Shown here: positions 14,982 to 24,267 of the stretch, piece after piece | How positions within the stretch are numbered: position 1 is the first letter of the stretch | Layout of the letters: every line of letters starts with the position of its first letter | Source of the DNA: an uncultured Collinsella sp. | GTDB lineage: Bacteria; Actinomycetota; Coriobacteriia; Coriobacteriales; Coriobacteriaceae | Direction of reading: 5' to 3' | DNA length: 64,000 nt | Assembly (NCBI GenBank): GCA_900543275.1 | Contig: UQQL01000001.1 | Location: 62,001 to 126,000 of the forward strand | Program-made: the position numbers and the translations under genes | The notes under the pieces: model-generated | What the model was told of the DNA's origin: nothing | The model's input: the letters and a program-made list of their open reading frames with translations, nothing else | Database searches by the model: none

Positions 14982-17858
14982 ATGACTACGCAGCAGCAGA
15001 TTGATATTGAATTCGACTCGCTTGCACGCGAGAACGATTCACCCAAGCTCATCGCCAACTCGAAGGCGACCGGCGGAACATTACTATCCGTTATCAAGGA
15101 GCAGCTCTCGACCTGCAGCTCTTTTGACTTTTGCGTAGCGTTTGTTGCAGACGGTGGCCTTCAAATCTTGGTCGAAGCGTCCCAGGAGCTCAAGCAGCGT
15201 GGCATTAAGGGCAGGCTGCTGACGTCCACCTATCTCAACTTCAACTCACCCGATGCGTTTCGCAAGCTCCTGGAATACGACAACATAGAAGTTCGCGTAT
15301 TCCAGGGTAATTTGCATGCTAAGGGATACATTTTTGATAAGGGCGAAACCAGCACGATAATCGTCGGCAGCTCGAACATGACGCAGACCGCCCTCACCTG
15401 CAATAAAGAATGGAACGTGCTGTACCAGACCGTTGAAAACAGCCGCTTGCTCGGAGAGCTTAGAGGTGAGTTCAATTCGCTGTGGAGTGACGCCTCGACC
15501 GTTGCGCTTTCCCAAGACTGGATTGACAAATATGCCGCATATCGATCGGCGCGTCCCCCAAAGCCCAAATCGAAACCGACGTTCCAGGCAACTGTTAGCC
15601 CAACCACGAACGATCTCGAAGAACTCAAGCCCAATAAAATGCAGCAGCGCGCCCTTGAGGCGCTCGGTGCAATCCACCGTAAGGGCGAGACTCGCGCCCT
15701 GCTGGTCTCGGCAACCGGCACTGGCAAGACCTTCCTGTCGGCGTTCGATGTGCTCGCAACTAAACCCCGGCGCGTCCTCTTTCTTGCGCACCGCCGGCGC
15801 ATTATCGACGCCTCCCGTGCAAGCTACGAACGGCTCTTAGGTAGTACCTATATGTTCGACACCTATCAAACTGGCAAGAATACAAGCGATGCTACCTGTG
15901 TGTTTGCCATGTGTTCTTCGGTCGCCAAACATCTGAGCGATTTCCGTCCCGATGAGTTCGACTACATCGTCATCGACGAGGCCCACCGCACGGGATCTCA
16001 GGGCTACCAATCCATCATGTCGCACTTTACGCCTCGGTTTTATCTGGGCATGACCGCTACACCCAATCGCACCGACGGCTATGACGTCTTTGCCCTTTTC
16101 AATCACGTCATCGCATTCCAGATCACGCTGCAGGACGCTTTGTCCGAGGAGATGCTAGCCCCCTTCCATTATTTTGGCATTCACGATCTGGAGATTGACG
16201 ATGAGACGATCGAAAATACCGCCCTGTTCGGGCGCTTAACGTCCGACGAGCGTGTGCGTCACATCACCGAGAAGATCGAAGAATATAGCGTCACCAAAAG
16301 CAGCCGCAGGGGCTTAATTTTCTGCAATCGAAACGCCGAGGCCAAAGAACTGTCGCGCAAATTCAACGCTCTCGGATATCGAACGGCTGCGATTAGCGGT
16401 CAAGATCCCGATGAAGTCCGCGATGCCGTTATCAGCCGACTTGAAGCCGGCGAGCTCGAGTATATTTTCTCGGTCGATATCATGAACGAAGGCGTCGACA
16501 TCCCCTCGCTCAATCAGATCATCATGCTTCGACGCACCGACTCCGCAATCATCTTTATTCAACAGCTCGGACGAGGTTTGCGTCTGAATGATGGTAAGGA
16601 ATACGCACTGGTGCTCGACTTTATTGGCAACTACCAGAGCAACTTCTTGGTGCCCATCGCGCTTTCGGGTGACAAAACGTACAACAAAGATCGCCTGCGT
16701 CGTCTCGTCCAAGAGGGCGATTCGACGATCCCCGGATGCTCGACCGTGAGCTTCGATCGTATTTCCGAGGCACGCATCTACAAGGCCATCGATGGCGGCG
16801 ATTTCACCTCCGTCAGGTTTTTGAAAAACGAATATCTCGACTTGCGCCAGAAACTCGGCAAGATTCCCTCGCTGCTCGAATTTGATCGTAACGGCTCCAT
16901 CGATCCGCTGCTTATCTTCAAGAATAGCGGCCTGGGGTCCTACCACGCATTTCTATCCAAATACGAGCCGGACTACACGGTTCAATTTTCCTCTGATCAA
17001 ACCAAGATTCTCAAATTTATTTCTCAAAAGCTCGCCGCGGGCAAGCGTTTCGAAGACCTCTATTTGCTTCAAACGCTCGTCGAAGCCGGACACGAGGGCT
17101 ACCGGCATATGCGCGAGGCTGCGCTTAGGAACTACCACACACAGCTTAAGGACAGCGCCGTTAGGTCGGCAATCACAGTCCTTAAGGGCGACTTTGCCAC
17201 TCCCAAGGATTTCGTTTCCCTGCTTATTGACGATGGATGCGGACCTCGTCTGACCGAAGCGTTTGCGACCGCTCTGCGCAACGCAGAGTTCAAGCGTCAG
17301 ATTCTCGAGGTGCTGGATTTTGGCATTGCGCGTAACCGACTCGACTATGCCGAGACGTACCAAAACACAAATTTCGTTCTCAACGCCAAGTACACGTACG
17401 AAGAAGTTTGCCGCTTGATGAACTGGGAAAAGAACATCAACGGCCAAAATCTTGGCGGCTACTTCTACGACGAGAAGACCATTACATTCCCCGTGTTTAT
17501 TAACTATGACAAGGCACCCGACATTAGCGAGTCCATTCAGTATGAAGACCGCTTTGTTTCGCCGAGTAAGCTAGTTGCAATCTCTAAGAACAACCGCACG
17601 CTCAACTCCCCCGAGATTCAGCGACTGCAGGCATGGCCGGGCAACGGGCTAAAGACGTATTTGTTTATGCGCAAGAACAAGGACGATAAGGGTGGCAAGG
17701 AATTTTACTTCCTAGGCGAAATGCATCCGACTGGCGAGTTCAAAGCTATTAAAACTAAGAGCGGCGACAACGCCGTCGAAATCGAATATGAACTCAATGC
17801 TCCCGTGCGCCAGGACATTTACGAGTTTATGCTCAGCGATCTGAGTGAGACAGAGTAA
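14982..17858 (+). CDS. PLD-nuclease / superfamily 2 helicase with DUF3427-type C-terminus
   Basis: 958 residues from the ATG at 14982 (the upstream frame to 14814 is not supported). Order of parts: a phospholipase-D-like nuclease domain (about 30-190) with one HKD-type motif, HAKGYIF...GSSNMTQTAL near residue 111; a DEAD/DEAH helicase core with Walker A SATGTGKT (about 243), VIDEAH (about 330) and motif III GMTATPNRTD; a helicase C-lobe with IFCNRN, DIMNEGVDIPSLNQII and QQLGRGLR; and a long C-terminal DUF3427-like region ending in a mixed beta domain (GKEFYFLGEMHP). Cytoplasmic. It faces a NUDIX gene across 40 bases. Such helicases occur in accessory and defence-like settings, so defence or DNA repair is possible, by inference only. 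Confidence 0.85.
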   Translation: MTTQQQIDIEFDSLARENDSPKLIANSKATGGTLLSVIKEQLSTCSSFDFCVAFVADGGLQILVEASQELKQRGIKGRLLTSTYLNFNSPDAFRKLLEYDNIEVRVFQGNLHAKGYIFDKGETSTIIVGSSNMTQTALTCNKEWNVLYQTVENSRLLGELRGEFNSLWSDASTVALSQDWIDKYAAYRSARPPKPKSKPTFQATVSPTTNDLEELKPNKMQQRALEALGAIHRKGETRALLVSATGTGKTFLSAFDVLATKPRRVLFLAHRRRIIDASRASYERLLGSTYMFDTYQTGKNTSDATCVFAMCSSVAKHLSDFRPDEFDYIVIDEAHRTGSQGYQSIMSHFTPRFYLGMTATPNRTDGYDVFALFNHVIAFQITLQDALSEEMLAPFHYFGIHDLEIDDETIENTALFGRLTSDERVRHITEKIEEYSVTKSSRRGLIFCNRNAEAKELSRKFNALGYRTAAISGQDPDEVRDAVISRLEAGELEYIFSVDIMNEGVDIPSLNQIIMLRRTDSAIIFIQQLGRGLRLNDGKEYALVLDFIGNYQSNFLVPIALSGDKTYNKDRLRRLVQEGDSTIPGCSTVSFDRISEARIYKAIDGGDFTSVRFLKNEYLDLRQKLGKIPSLLEFDRNGSIDPLLIFKNSGLGSYHAFLSKYEPDYTVQFSSDQTKILKFISQKLAAGKRFEDLYLLQTLVEAGHEGYRHMREAALRNYHTQLKDSAVRSAITVLKGDFATPKDFVSLLIDDGCGPRLTEAFATALRNAEFKRQILEVLDFGIARNRLDYAETYQNTNFVLNAKYTYEEVCRLMNWEKNINGQNLGGYFYDEKTITFPVFINYDKAPDISESIQYEDRFVSPSKLVAISKNNRTLNSPEIQRLQAWPGNGLKTYLFMRKNKDDKGGKEFYFLGEMHPTGEFKAIKTKSGDNAVEIEYELNAPVRQDIYEFMLSDLSETE

Positions 17859-17898
17859 CAAAGAAGGAGCGGGCCGCCATGCGACGTCCGCTCCTTTC

Positions 17899-18294
17899 TC
17901 ACATAAGCCCGAGTTTCTTTTCGAGTTCCTTAACGACTTTAACGTCCGCCGGAAGCCAATCGACATCCCACAGGTTATTGGTATCGAGCCACTTCATGTC
18001 CTCGTGAGCGTGCTCTTTGAACTCGCCCGAAAGGATGCTAGCTAGGTAGCACTGCATCGACAGATGGAACGTCTCGTAATCGTGTTCGACCGTGCAAAGA
18101 TAGTCAAGGTTACCGATCGTGACCTCGAGCTCTTCTTGAATCTCGCGCACGATTGCCTGCTCGCCGGTCTCGCCCGGCTCGAGCTTACCGCCCGGAAACT
18201 CCCAGCCGTCTTTAAACTCGCCGTAGCCACGCTGGCAGCTCAGGATTTTCCCGTCCTTCTGAATAATTGCCGCTGCAACATTGATTGATTTCAT
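17899..18294 (-). CDS. NUDIX hydrolase, (deoxy)nucleoside triphosphate pyrophosphohydrolase (MutT-like)
   Basis: 131 residues. The complete NUDIX box is present: GGKLEPGETGEQAIVREIQEELEV (G-x5-E-x7-R-E-x2-E-E-x-G/E). The protein starts MKSINVAAAIIQKDGKILSCQRG, as MutT relatives that sanitise oxidised nucleotides do. An AGGTGAT ribosome site lies upstream. It converges on the PLD-helicase gene with only 40 bases between the stops. Confidence 0.92.
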   Translation of the reverse strand: MKSINVAAAIIQKDGKILSCQRGYGEFKDGWEFPGGKLEPGETGEQAIVREIQEELEVTIGNLDYLCTVEHDYETFHLSMQCYLASILSGEFKEHAHEDMKWLDTNNLWDVDWLPADVKVVKELEKKLGLM

Positions 18295-18621
18295 AACTAG
18301 TTATCACCTCTCCAGTTGAGCTCAACCAGTATAGGCGATCGACCGCCCGCCATGTCCCAGTCGCCTGAAAACCGCCTGCTCGACCAACCCTTGACGCCGT
18401 TTTGTACCGGCACCCCATCTCCCGCTATCGAGGTCTAATACTTTTCCCACTGCCACCCAAAAACTCATCCAACATTAATCTTGGCTCAAGAATCGCTTAA
18501 TCTATAACCTGCACTATAGAGTTCGACCAAGGGCGGGGCGGCGCAACGCAGACCGCCGAACGCAACGCTCGCGCCCGAGCAAATTGCCCGGCGTCGCGCC
18601 CATCGAACGAAAGGACAGGTC
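18295..18621. promoter_or_regulatory. 327-base region between divergent genes, with a promoter for 18622-21247
   Basis: A plausible promoter points right: TTGGCT at 18481-18486 and TATAAC at 18503-18508, spacing 16. A long GC-rich leader follows, ending in the AAAGGA ribosome site before 18622. Nothing else is recognised in the left half, which holds the start region of the NUDIX gene. Confidence 0.45.
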
Positions 18622-19164
18622 ATGGACGACCTCGAAAAAGTTGAAACCATCCGCACCAAGTGCAACGTGAGTTACACCGATGCCAAGGCGGCGCTCGACG
18701 CTGCCGACGGCAACGTTTTGGATGCCATCATTTGGCTCGAGTCGCAGGGCAAGACCCAGACCACGTCGGCGCATGCCGCCACCGAGTCCGCGCCAGTCGA
18801 TGAGCCCTCTGCCGAGATGGTCGCCGCGCAGGCAGCCTACGAAAAGTCGAGCGAAAAGACCGACTTCTCCAAGAAGATGGACAGCGTGTGGGAGTACCTC
18901 AAAAAGCTCTTCCGCCTGAGTCTGGACACCAAGTTTATCGCCACGCGCCGCGATGCGATCATCCTCAACATCCCCATCCTGATTCCCATCGTCGCGCTGT
19001 TTGCCTGGGGCGCCACGATATGGCTGATGCTGATTGGCCTGTTCTTTGGCATGCGCTACCGCATCGACAGCGACGGCGACGTGCCCGGCAGCATCAACAA
19101 CCTTATGGATAGCGCTGCTAACGCCGCGGACGACATCAAGCAAAATCTCAACGACGACAAGTAA
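18622..19164 (+). CDS. DUF4342-type protein with N-terminal UBA-like domain
   Basis: 180 residues. The first 45 residues (DLEKVETIRTKCNVSYTDAKAALDAADGNVLDAIIWLES) form a UBA/Ts-N-like three-helix fold, as in elongation factor Ts and NAC. A low-complexity linker leads to an amphipathic segment and one or two membrane segments (IILNIPILIPIVALFAWGATI, LMLIGLFFGMRYRI) near residues 110-155. DUF4342 proteins have this arrangement and are often encoded with two-component systems. The gene lies 18 bases before the response regulator and is probably in its operon. Confidence 0.82.
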   Translation: MDDLEKVETIRTKCNVSYTDAKAALDAADGNVLDAIIWLESQGKTQTTSAHAATESAPVDEPSAEMVAAQAAYEKSSEKTDFSKKMDSVWEYLKKLFRLSLDTKFIATRRDAIILNIPILIPIVALFAWGATIWLMLIGLFFGMRYRIDSDGDVPGSINNLMDSAANAADDIKQNLNDDK

Positions 19165-19182
19165 TCGCAGACGGGGGCACGC

Positions 19183-19951
<769 letters not shown>

Positions 19952-19968
<17 letters not shown>

Positions 19969-21247
19969 CGCCGAGACCAAGCGCGTCACCTCCATCGCCC
20001 GTGCCATCAACTGGAGCTACATGTGGCGCCGCCTGGCGAGCTACATCTGGCTCGACCTGTGGCTGCTGGTTGCTGCGGCGGCGATCCTCATCTATGGCTA
20101 TAACCAAACGCTGCCCGACGGCGCGTTTACCGCGGGATGGATCCCCGGTGCCGCCGTCCACGGCATGTCGCTGACGCCCGCGCACGGCTGGGACCCCGCC
20201 ACGCTCACCTATACCGTCGAGCTTGCGCGCACCACCAAGACCTTCCCCCTCGCGCAGGACCTCATCGCGCTGTGGCCCCTCTATCTTGTCGTTGCAGGTG
20301 GGCAGGTCATCAGCGTGCTCAACATGCTCGGCGGCGCCCGCCGCGTGCGCCGCACCATGGCACCGCTCAACGACCTGGCCCTGCGCGTAGACGAGCTCAG
20401 CCGTATGCAGCTCTCCGGCGGCAAGATGGAAACGCTGGAGCAGGCCATCGAGCGCGCAAGCGTCGACTCGCCGAGCGTCACCACCGGCGACGCCGACCTG
20501 GCGAGCATCGAGGTCGCGCTCAACCGCCTGCTGCGCCAGATGCAAGAGGCAAAGCTGCAGCAGATGCGCTTTGTCAACGATGCAAGCCACGAGCTACGAA
20601 CGCCCATCGCGGTGATTCAGGGTTACGTAAACATGCTCGACCGCTGGGGCAAAGATGACCCGGACGTGCTGGCGGAATCCATCGCGTCCCTCAAGGCCGA
20701 AAGCGAGCATATGCAGGAGCTCGTGGAGCAGCTGCTGTTTTTGGCGCGCGGCGATGCCGGGCGCACGGTCCTGCGGCGTGCGAATACCAACCTGGCCGCA
20801 CTGGTCGGCGAGGTATGCGAGGAATCGCAGATGATCGATGCCGCGCACACATATCGACTGGCGTACGATGCCGCACTTACCAGCGACCCGCGCTGCGACG
20901 CGCCCGTTGACGTGGCGCTCGTGAAGCAGGCTCTGCGCGTGATCGTGCAGAACGCCGCCAAGTATTCGGACGCGGGCACATCCATCTCGTTTGGCGTGAC
21001 GCCGGATGCGGGCGCGGGCACGATCGACATAAGTGTTGAGGACGAGGGCATCGGCATGAACCAGGAATCCGCAGCCCACGCGTTTGAACGGTTCTACCGC
21101 GCCGACAACGCACGCGATGCCGGCGCGCAGGGCTCGGGTCTGGGGCTTGCCATTGCCAAGTGGATCGTCGACAGCCATGGCGGTGTCATTGGCGTGACCT
21201 CAGTCGAGGGCGTCGGCAGCCGCTTTACGATTCGCCTGCCGCGCTAG
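19952..21247 (+). CDS. Sensor histidine kinase, partner of the regulator at 19183-19968
   Basis: 431 residues from the ATG at 19952. Two membrane segments (LDLWLLVAAAAILIYGYN and LIALWPLYLVVAGGQVISVL) flank an extracellular loop of about 75 residues, followed by a HAMP-like region. The H-box is FVNDASHELRTPIAVIQGYV, with N-box VIVQNAAKYS and G-boxes DEGIGM and GLGLAI. It overlaps the regulator gene and is followed by a strong terminator. The signal is unknown; the layout is that of EnvZ/ArlS-like kinases. Confidence 0.93.
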
Positions 21248-21266
21248 GAAGCCCCTCGGCATAAAT

Positions 21267-21300
21267 AAAGGGATAGGGCCACACGGCCCTATCCCTTTTT
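21267..21300. terminator. Strong bidirectional terminator
   Basis: Stem GGGATAGGGCC (21270-21280) with GGCCCTATCCC (21285-21295), loop ACAC, TTTTT on the right and AAA on the left. It serves the kinase gene (plus) and probably the VOC gene (minus). Confidence 0.9.
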
Positions 21301-21322
21301 GCTAGCTATGGCAGCTTGTGCG

Positions 21323-21697
21323 CTACTCGCGGCACAGATGCACGGCGAAGCCGGCGAACTCGCGCTTAAAGTACACGAGCTTGGTGCCGCCGTCGGGCAG
21401 CAGCACGCGCGACTCCTCGTTGACCTCGAGCCCGCGCTCGGCAAACCACTTCTCGGCCGCATCGATGTCGTTGACGGCAAAGCCAATGTGGCCCTTGGTG
21501 CCACGACCGTTCTGCTTCATGACCTCGATCAGCGAATCGTTAAAGTACGAAACCGGGGTCTCGATAACGGGTAGGCCCATCATCGTCGAGAACAGCTCCG
21601 CGATCTCCAGGGCATCGGCCGGGTCGGTGGCGTTAATGCCCACGTGGGCGACGCGCATGCCAAAGAGCTCTACCGGGTTGGCGTTCTGCTCATTCAT
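21323..21697 (-). CDS. VOC (glyoxalase/bleomycin-resistance) family protein
   Basis: 124 residues with the paired beta-alpha-beta-beta-beta layout: GMRVAHVGINATDPADALEIAELFSTMMG, then KGHIGFAVNDIDAAEKWFAERGLEV, then LVYFKREFAGFAVHLCRE. The possible metal ligands His (VAHVGI, KGHIGF) and the C-terminal His are visible. It follows the PTS IIB gene by 12 bases on the same strand, so the two may be co-transcribed. The ribosome site is weak. Substrate unknown. Confidence 0.85.
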   Translation of the reverse strand: MNEQNANPVELFGMRVAHVGINATDPADALEIAELFSTMMGLPVIETPVSYFNDSLIEVMKQNGRGTKGHIGFAVNDIDAAEKWFAERGLEVNEESRVLLPDGGTKLVYFKREFAGFAVHLCRE

Positions 21698-21709
21698 TAC
21701 AGGCAGCGC

Positions 21710-21997
21710 CTACTGAGCCATAACGTCGAGAACGGCCTTCTCGGCAGCGACGCGGTTCATGCCGGTCATGAAGGGCACGCCGCTCACGTACGGGCAGGTG
21801 AGGCCCTCGGGGGCAACGGTGGTGGCGATCAGCAGGTCGGCGCCCTCGTCGCAAGCGTCCTTGGCCTCAGAGATGGCGCACTGCACGATCTCATACTTGC
21901 CGGCATAACCGTTGGCGTCGAGCATGGTAGCGACCTTCTGGGCAACAAGCGTGGAAGTAGCAGCGCCAGCACCGCAAGCCAAAACGATCTTCTTCAT
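21710..21997 (-). CDS. PTS IIB component, galactitol/lactose-like fold, orphan
   Basis: 95 residues. It begins MKKIVLACGAGAATSTLVAQKV, the P-loop-like phosphocysteine motif of galactitol-type IIB proteins (Cys8 accepts phosphate from IIA). GGGAG lies 10 bases upstream of the ATG. No IIA or IIC partner lies in this region; the only other gene in the unit is the VOC protein. It may serve a distant IIC or act in regulation. Confidence 0.85.
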   Translation of the reverse strand: MKKIVLACGAGAATSTLVAQKVATMLDANGYAGKYEIVQCAISEAKDACDEGADLLIATTVAPEGLTCPYVSGVPFMTGMNRVAAEKAVLDVMAQ

Positions 21998-22099
21998 AGG
22001 TAATGTCTCCCTTCATGGTTTACTTTAGGTAAGTGTACCGCAGCGAGCGATGGCACTCAGCCTCGATGAGCTTTTATGCCAGTTTGCTTGCGCGCTGCG

Positions 22100-22160
22100 T
22101 ATAATACATCTAGTACGTGTTGTCATACCGCTCGCTATATGAGCGACTAAGGATCCCAAT
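22100..22160 (+). promoter_or_regulatory. -10 box and leader of the 22161 gene
   Basis: TATAAT at 22100-22105 is a perfect -10 box; the -35 region is poorly defined. An AAGGA ribosome site lies 8 bases before the ATG. Confidence 0.5.
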
Positions 22161-22784
22161 ATGCCCGATTCCCGCACACTCTGGACCGCCGTCGTTATCA
22201 TCTGCATCGGCGTGTCGGTGTTCTTTAGCGTCAAAAAACGCACCACGTTCAAGCGTCTGCAGCAGCTTATGGCTGCCAAGCAGTGGGACGAGTTCGATCG
22301 TTTGCTCGACGGCAAACTCACCAGCATGCTGTACCCGCGCTACAACCGCGACTACCTGCGTCTGAACTCCTATCTGCTGCGCGAGGACCACAAGCGCGCC
22401 GATGAGATGTTCGATTTGCTGCTGGGGCTCAATCTGCCCAAGATGCAGCGCGTCGACCTGGTGATTAAGGCCTTTAACTACTATGCTGGCCAGGAGGACC
22501 GCAAAAAGTCCAAGGAGCTTCTGCACGAGATCAAGGGCTTTGAGGGCGGTCAGGCCGAGGCGGTCGCACACGAATGCCAGCTGATGTACGACACGATGAT
22601 CCTCAAGCGCCACAACGACATTCCCGAGCTGGAGCGCATGCTCAAGGAAGCCGGTGACGACAAGGTTAAGAGCTGCCGCCTGGAATACCTGCTAGCCCTG
22701 CAGTACCAGAACAAGGGCGACGAGGCCAAGTTCGCCGAGTACTTGGAAAAGTCGGGCCAACACTCGATGGCCGTCAACGCGTAA
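22161..22784 (+). CDS. Membrane-anchored helical-repeat protein, unknown function
   Basis: 207 residues. One N-terminal membrane segment (TLWTAVVIICIGVSVFFSV) followed by basic residues, then a wholly helical soluble part with TPR-like pairs (KQWDEFDRLLDGKL, YNRDYLRLNSYLLREDHKRADEMFDLLLGL, QYQNKGDEAKFAEYLEKSG). It is probably a cytoplasmic-facing, membrane-anchored scaffold. The tRNA-Leu gene begins 31 bases downstream. Confidence 0.75.
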   Translation: MPDSRTLWTAVVIICIGVSVFFSVKKRTTFKRLQQLMAAKQWDEFDRLLDGKLTSMLYPRYNRDYLRLNSYLLREDHKRADEMFDLLLGLNLPKMQRVDLVIKAFNYYAGQEDRKKSKELLHEIKGFEGGQAEAVAHECQLMYDTMILKRHNDIPELERMLKEAGDDKVKSCRLEYLLALQYQNKGDEAKFAEYLEKSGQHSMAVNA

Positions 22785-22815
22785 CGGACGACTTGTGCTA
22801 GACTTCTAGTCTCAC

Positions 22816-22900
22816 GGGGGCGTGGCGGAATTGGCATACGCAGGGGACTTAAAATCCCTCGCCGCAAGGATTGTGGGTTCGAGTCCCACCGCCCCTACCA
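22816..22900 (+). tRNA. tRNA-Leu (anticodon UAA)
   Basis: 85 bases with an encoded CCA. Acceptor stem GGGGGCG/CGCCCCT (one G-U), D-arm GCG/CGC, anticodon stem GGGGA/TCCCT with loop CTTAAAA, a long variable arm typical of class II tRNAs (CGCCGCAAGGATT), T-arm GTGGG-TTCGAGT-CCCAC and discriminator A. The anticodon TAA reads UUA. A terminator follows at 22912-22941. Confidence 0.96.
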
Positions 22901-22957
22901 TGTAGTGCTTACGAGCCCGTGTCCCCCAGGGATGCGGGCTCATTTCTTTAAGATGCC

Positions 22958-22973
22958 GGTGGGGCTCGAACCC
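22958..22973 (-). repeat. Inverted copy of the tRNA-Leu T-arm
   Basis: GGTGGGGCTCGAACCC is the reverse complement of the tRNA T-arm at 22875-22890 except for one base, which would still allow a G-U pair. It could pair with the tRNA T-arm in an unprocessed transcript. Confidence 0.6.
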
Positions 22974-23078
22974 GCGAGGGGGCGAGCGTCAAGCGGACGC
23001 GCAGCGTCCGTAGCGAGCCGGCGAGGACGCCGGCAGGCAGCCGAAGCCGGTGCGGATTTGCGCAACAAATACGCAGAT

Positions 23079-23152
23079 GTCCCACCGCCCCTACCATTTG
23101 GCTTTTACGGGCCCGTGCCCCCTGGGGATGCGGGCTCGTTTCTTCTGGATGC
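23079..23152 (+). repeat. Second copy of the tRNA-Leu 3' end plus terminator
   Basis: GTCCCACCGCCCCTACCAT recurs exactly 196 bases after its position in the tRNA (22883-22901). It is again followed by a hairpin with the CGGGCTC arm and TTTCTT, ending in the shared GGATGCC/AGATGCC. The rest of the tRNA is missing, so this is a remnant or an att-like duplication, not a tRNA gene. Confidence 0.8.
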
Positions 23153-23163
23153 CGTTAAGCCTC

Positions 23164-23234
23164 TAAGTTGCGGTGGAATAGTTCCTGTTTTGGCAGTTTA
23201 TCAGCCCATTTAGGAACTATTTCACCGCAACTTA
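23164..23234. repeat. 23-bp inverted repeat downstream of the Ppx/GppA gene
   Basis: Arm 23164-23186 (starts TAAGTTGCGGTGGAATAG) pairs with 23212-23234 with one mismatch across a 25-base loop. It lies 11 bases past the stop codon of the gene at 23246-24247 and could act as its 3' structure, but has no T-run. Confidence 0.75.
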
Positions 23235-23245
23235 TGAGGGGATGG

Positions 23246-24247
23246 TTAAAGGGCGCTGAGGCTGGGGGTCCAGCCGATGGTGGGTAGCTCACCGTCGAGA
23301 GTCTCGTTGATAGTGGCAGCCATACCGGCGAGGAGGCTGTTCTCACTTACGGTGAGCGTCTTGTAGCCGCCGGCTCGCATGAGCTCGCGAATCACCACGG
23401 CGCCGGCCAGAATCACGCCCGCGCGTTTGGGCTGTACACCCGGTAGCGCGGCGATACCCTCCACATCCAGCGTAGACATACGATCGATGGCGGCCGAGAT
23501 CTGCTCCATCGTAAGCTCGCGCAGGTGCACAAAGTTCGAGTCGTACGGCTCCAGTTCGTGGACCAGCGCCACGAGCGTGGTGACGGTACCGCCCACCGCA
23601 ACGAGGCGCTCGGCGCGCTCAAAGTCGCTGGGCAGGCCCTCAAAATAGGCGGAGAACTGCTCGCCTGCCCACGCGGCGGCAGCCGCAAGCTCGTTCGTCG
23701 ACGGCGGCAGTGCAGAGAAAAACCGCTCCGTCACGCGGCGGCAACCGATGTCCAGTGAGCGCGTTCCCTCCAGCGCAAAGACCCCGCGCTCAGGCGCATA
23801 GACGCCCGTCGCGAGCTCCGTGGATCCGCCACCCGAATCGGCGACGATGATGCGCTCGCCTGCAAAGTCGTGCGCCACGCCAAAAAACGTCAGGCGCGCC
23901 TCGACCTCGCCCGGAATCACCTGCGGTTCGAGCCCCAGATCGCGCAGGCCGTCCAGCAGCAGTGCGGCGTTGGACGCATCACGCGCAGCACTCGTGCACG
24001 TGGTGCAGATGCACGCGGCCCCAAAGGCACGGGCTTCGTCCACAAACATGTGGCACGCAGCGAGCACGCGCTCAACGGCCGCCTCGCAAAAGCGCCCCGT
24101 CGCGTCCACGCCCTCGCCCAAGTCGGTGATCTCGGTATGCTTGGACGATTCCACGATCGCCCCGCCCTCGACCTGCGCTAGCACTAGTCGCGACGACACC
24201 GTTCCCAAGTCGATCGCGGCCACCTTATATCGTTTGCAATTTGTCAT
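23246..24247 (-). CDS. Ppx/GppA family exopolyphosphatase / pppGpp phosphatase
   Basis: 333 residues. Actin-like ATPase-fold motifs are visible: AAIDLGTVSSRLVLA (phosphate 1), IIVADSGGGSTELATG (phosphate 2), LDIGCRRVTERF, and the adenosine-type loop LVAVGGTVTTLVAL. It hydrolyses polyphosphate or pppGpp in the cytoplasm. The length fits the short Ppx2-type of Actinobacteria. It follows ftsB by 20 bases. The order mazG-eno-ftsB-ppx is conserved in Actinobacteria, which supports the assignment. Confidence 0.92.
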   Translation of the reverse strand: MTNCKRYKVAAIDLGTVSSRLVLAQVEGGAIVESSKHTEITDLGEGVDATGRFCEAAVERVLAACHMFVDEARAFGAACICTTCTSAARDASNAALLLDGLRDLGLEPQVIPGEVEARLTFFGVAHDFAGERIIVADSGGGSTELATGVYAPERGVFALEGTRSLDIGCRRVTERFFSALPPSTNELAAAAAWAGEQFSAYFEGLPSDFERAERLVAVGGTVTTLVALVHELEPYDSNFVHLRELTMEQISAAIDRMSTLDVEGIAALPGVQPKRAGVILAGAVVIRELMRAGGYKTLTVSENSLLAGMAATINETLDGELPTIGWTPSLSAL

Positions 24248-24267
24248 TGCGGGCTCCCCTCTGGGCG

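Larger units (their letters stand above)
22901..23245. other. 345-base region after tRNA-Leu: duplicated tRNA end, hairpins and an inverted repeat
   Basis: After the tRNA come a terminator (GAGCCCG/CGGGCTC, 22912-22941), about 120 bases rich in small palindromes (GCGGACGCGCAGCGTCCG, GCCGGCGAGGACGCCGGC, GCGGATTTGCGCAACAAAT with its partner), a second copy of the tRNA 3' end and terminator (23079-23152) and a long inverted repeat (23164-23234). No protein gene is credible here. Confidence 0.7.

Noticed and set aside
23079..23097. Second tRNA gene
   Set aside because: Only the 3' end sequence is present; no acceptor 5' strand, D-arm or anticodon arm.
22816..23152. Integrated prophage or genomic island at tRNA-Leu
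   Set aside because: Only 196 bases lie between the direct repeats and no integrase is present; kept as a small element instead.
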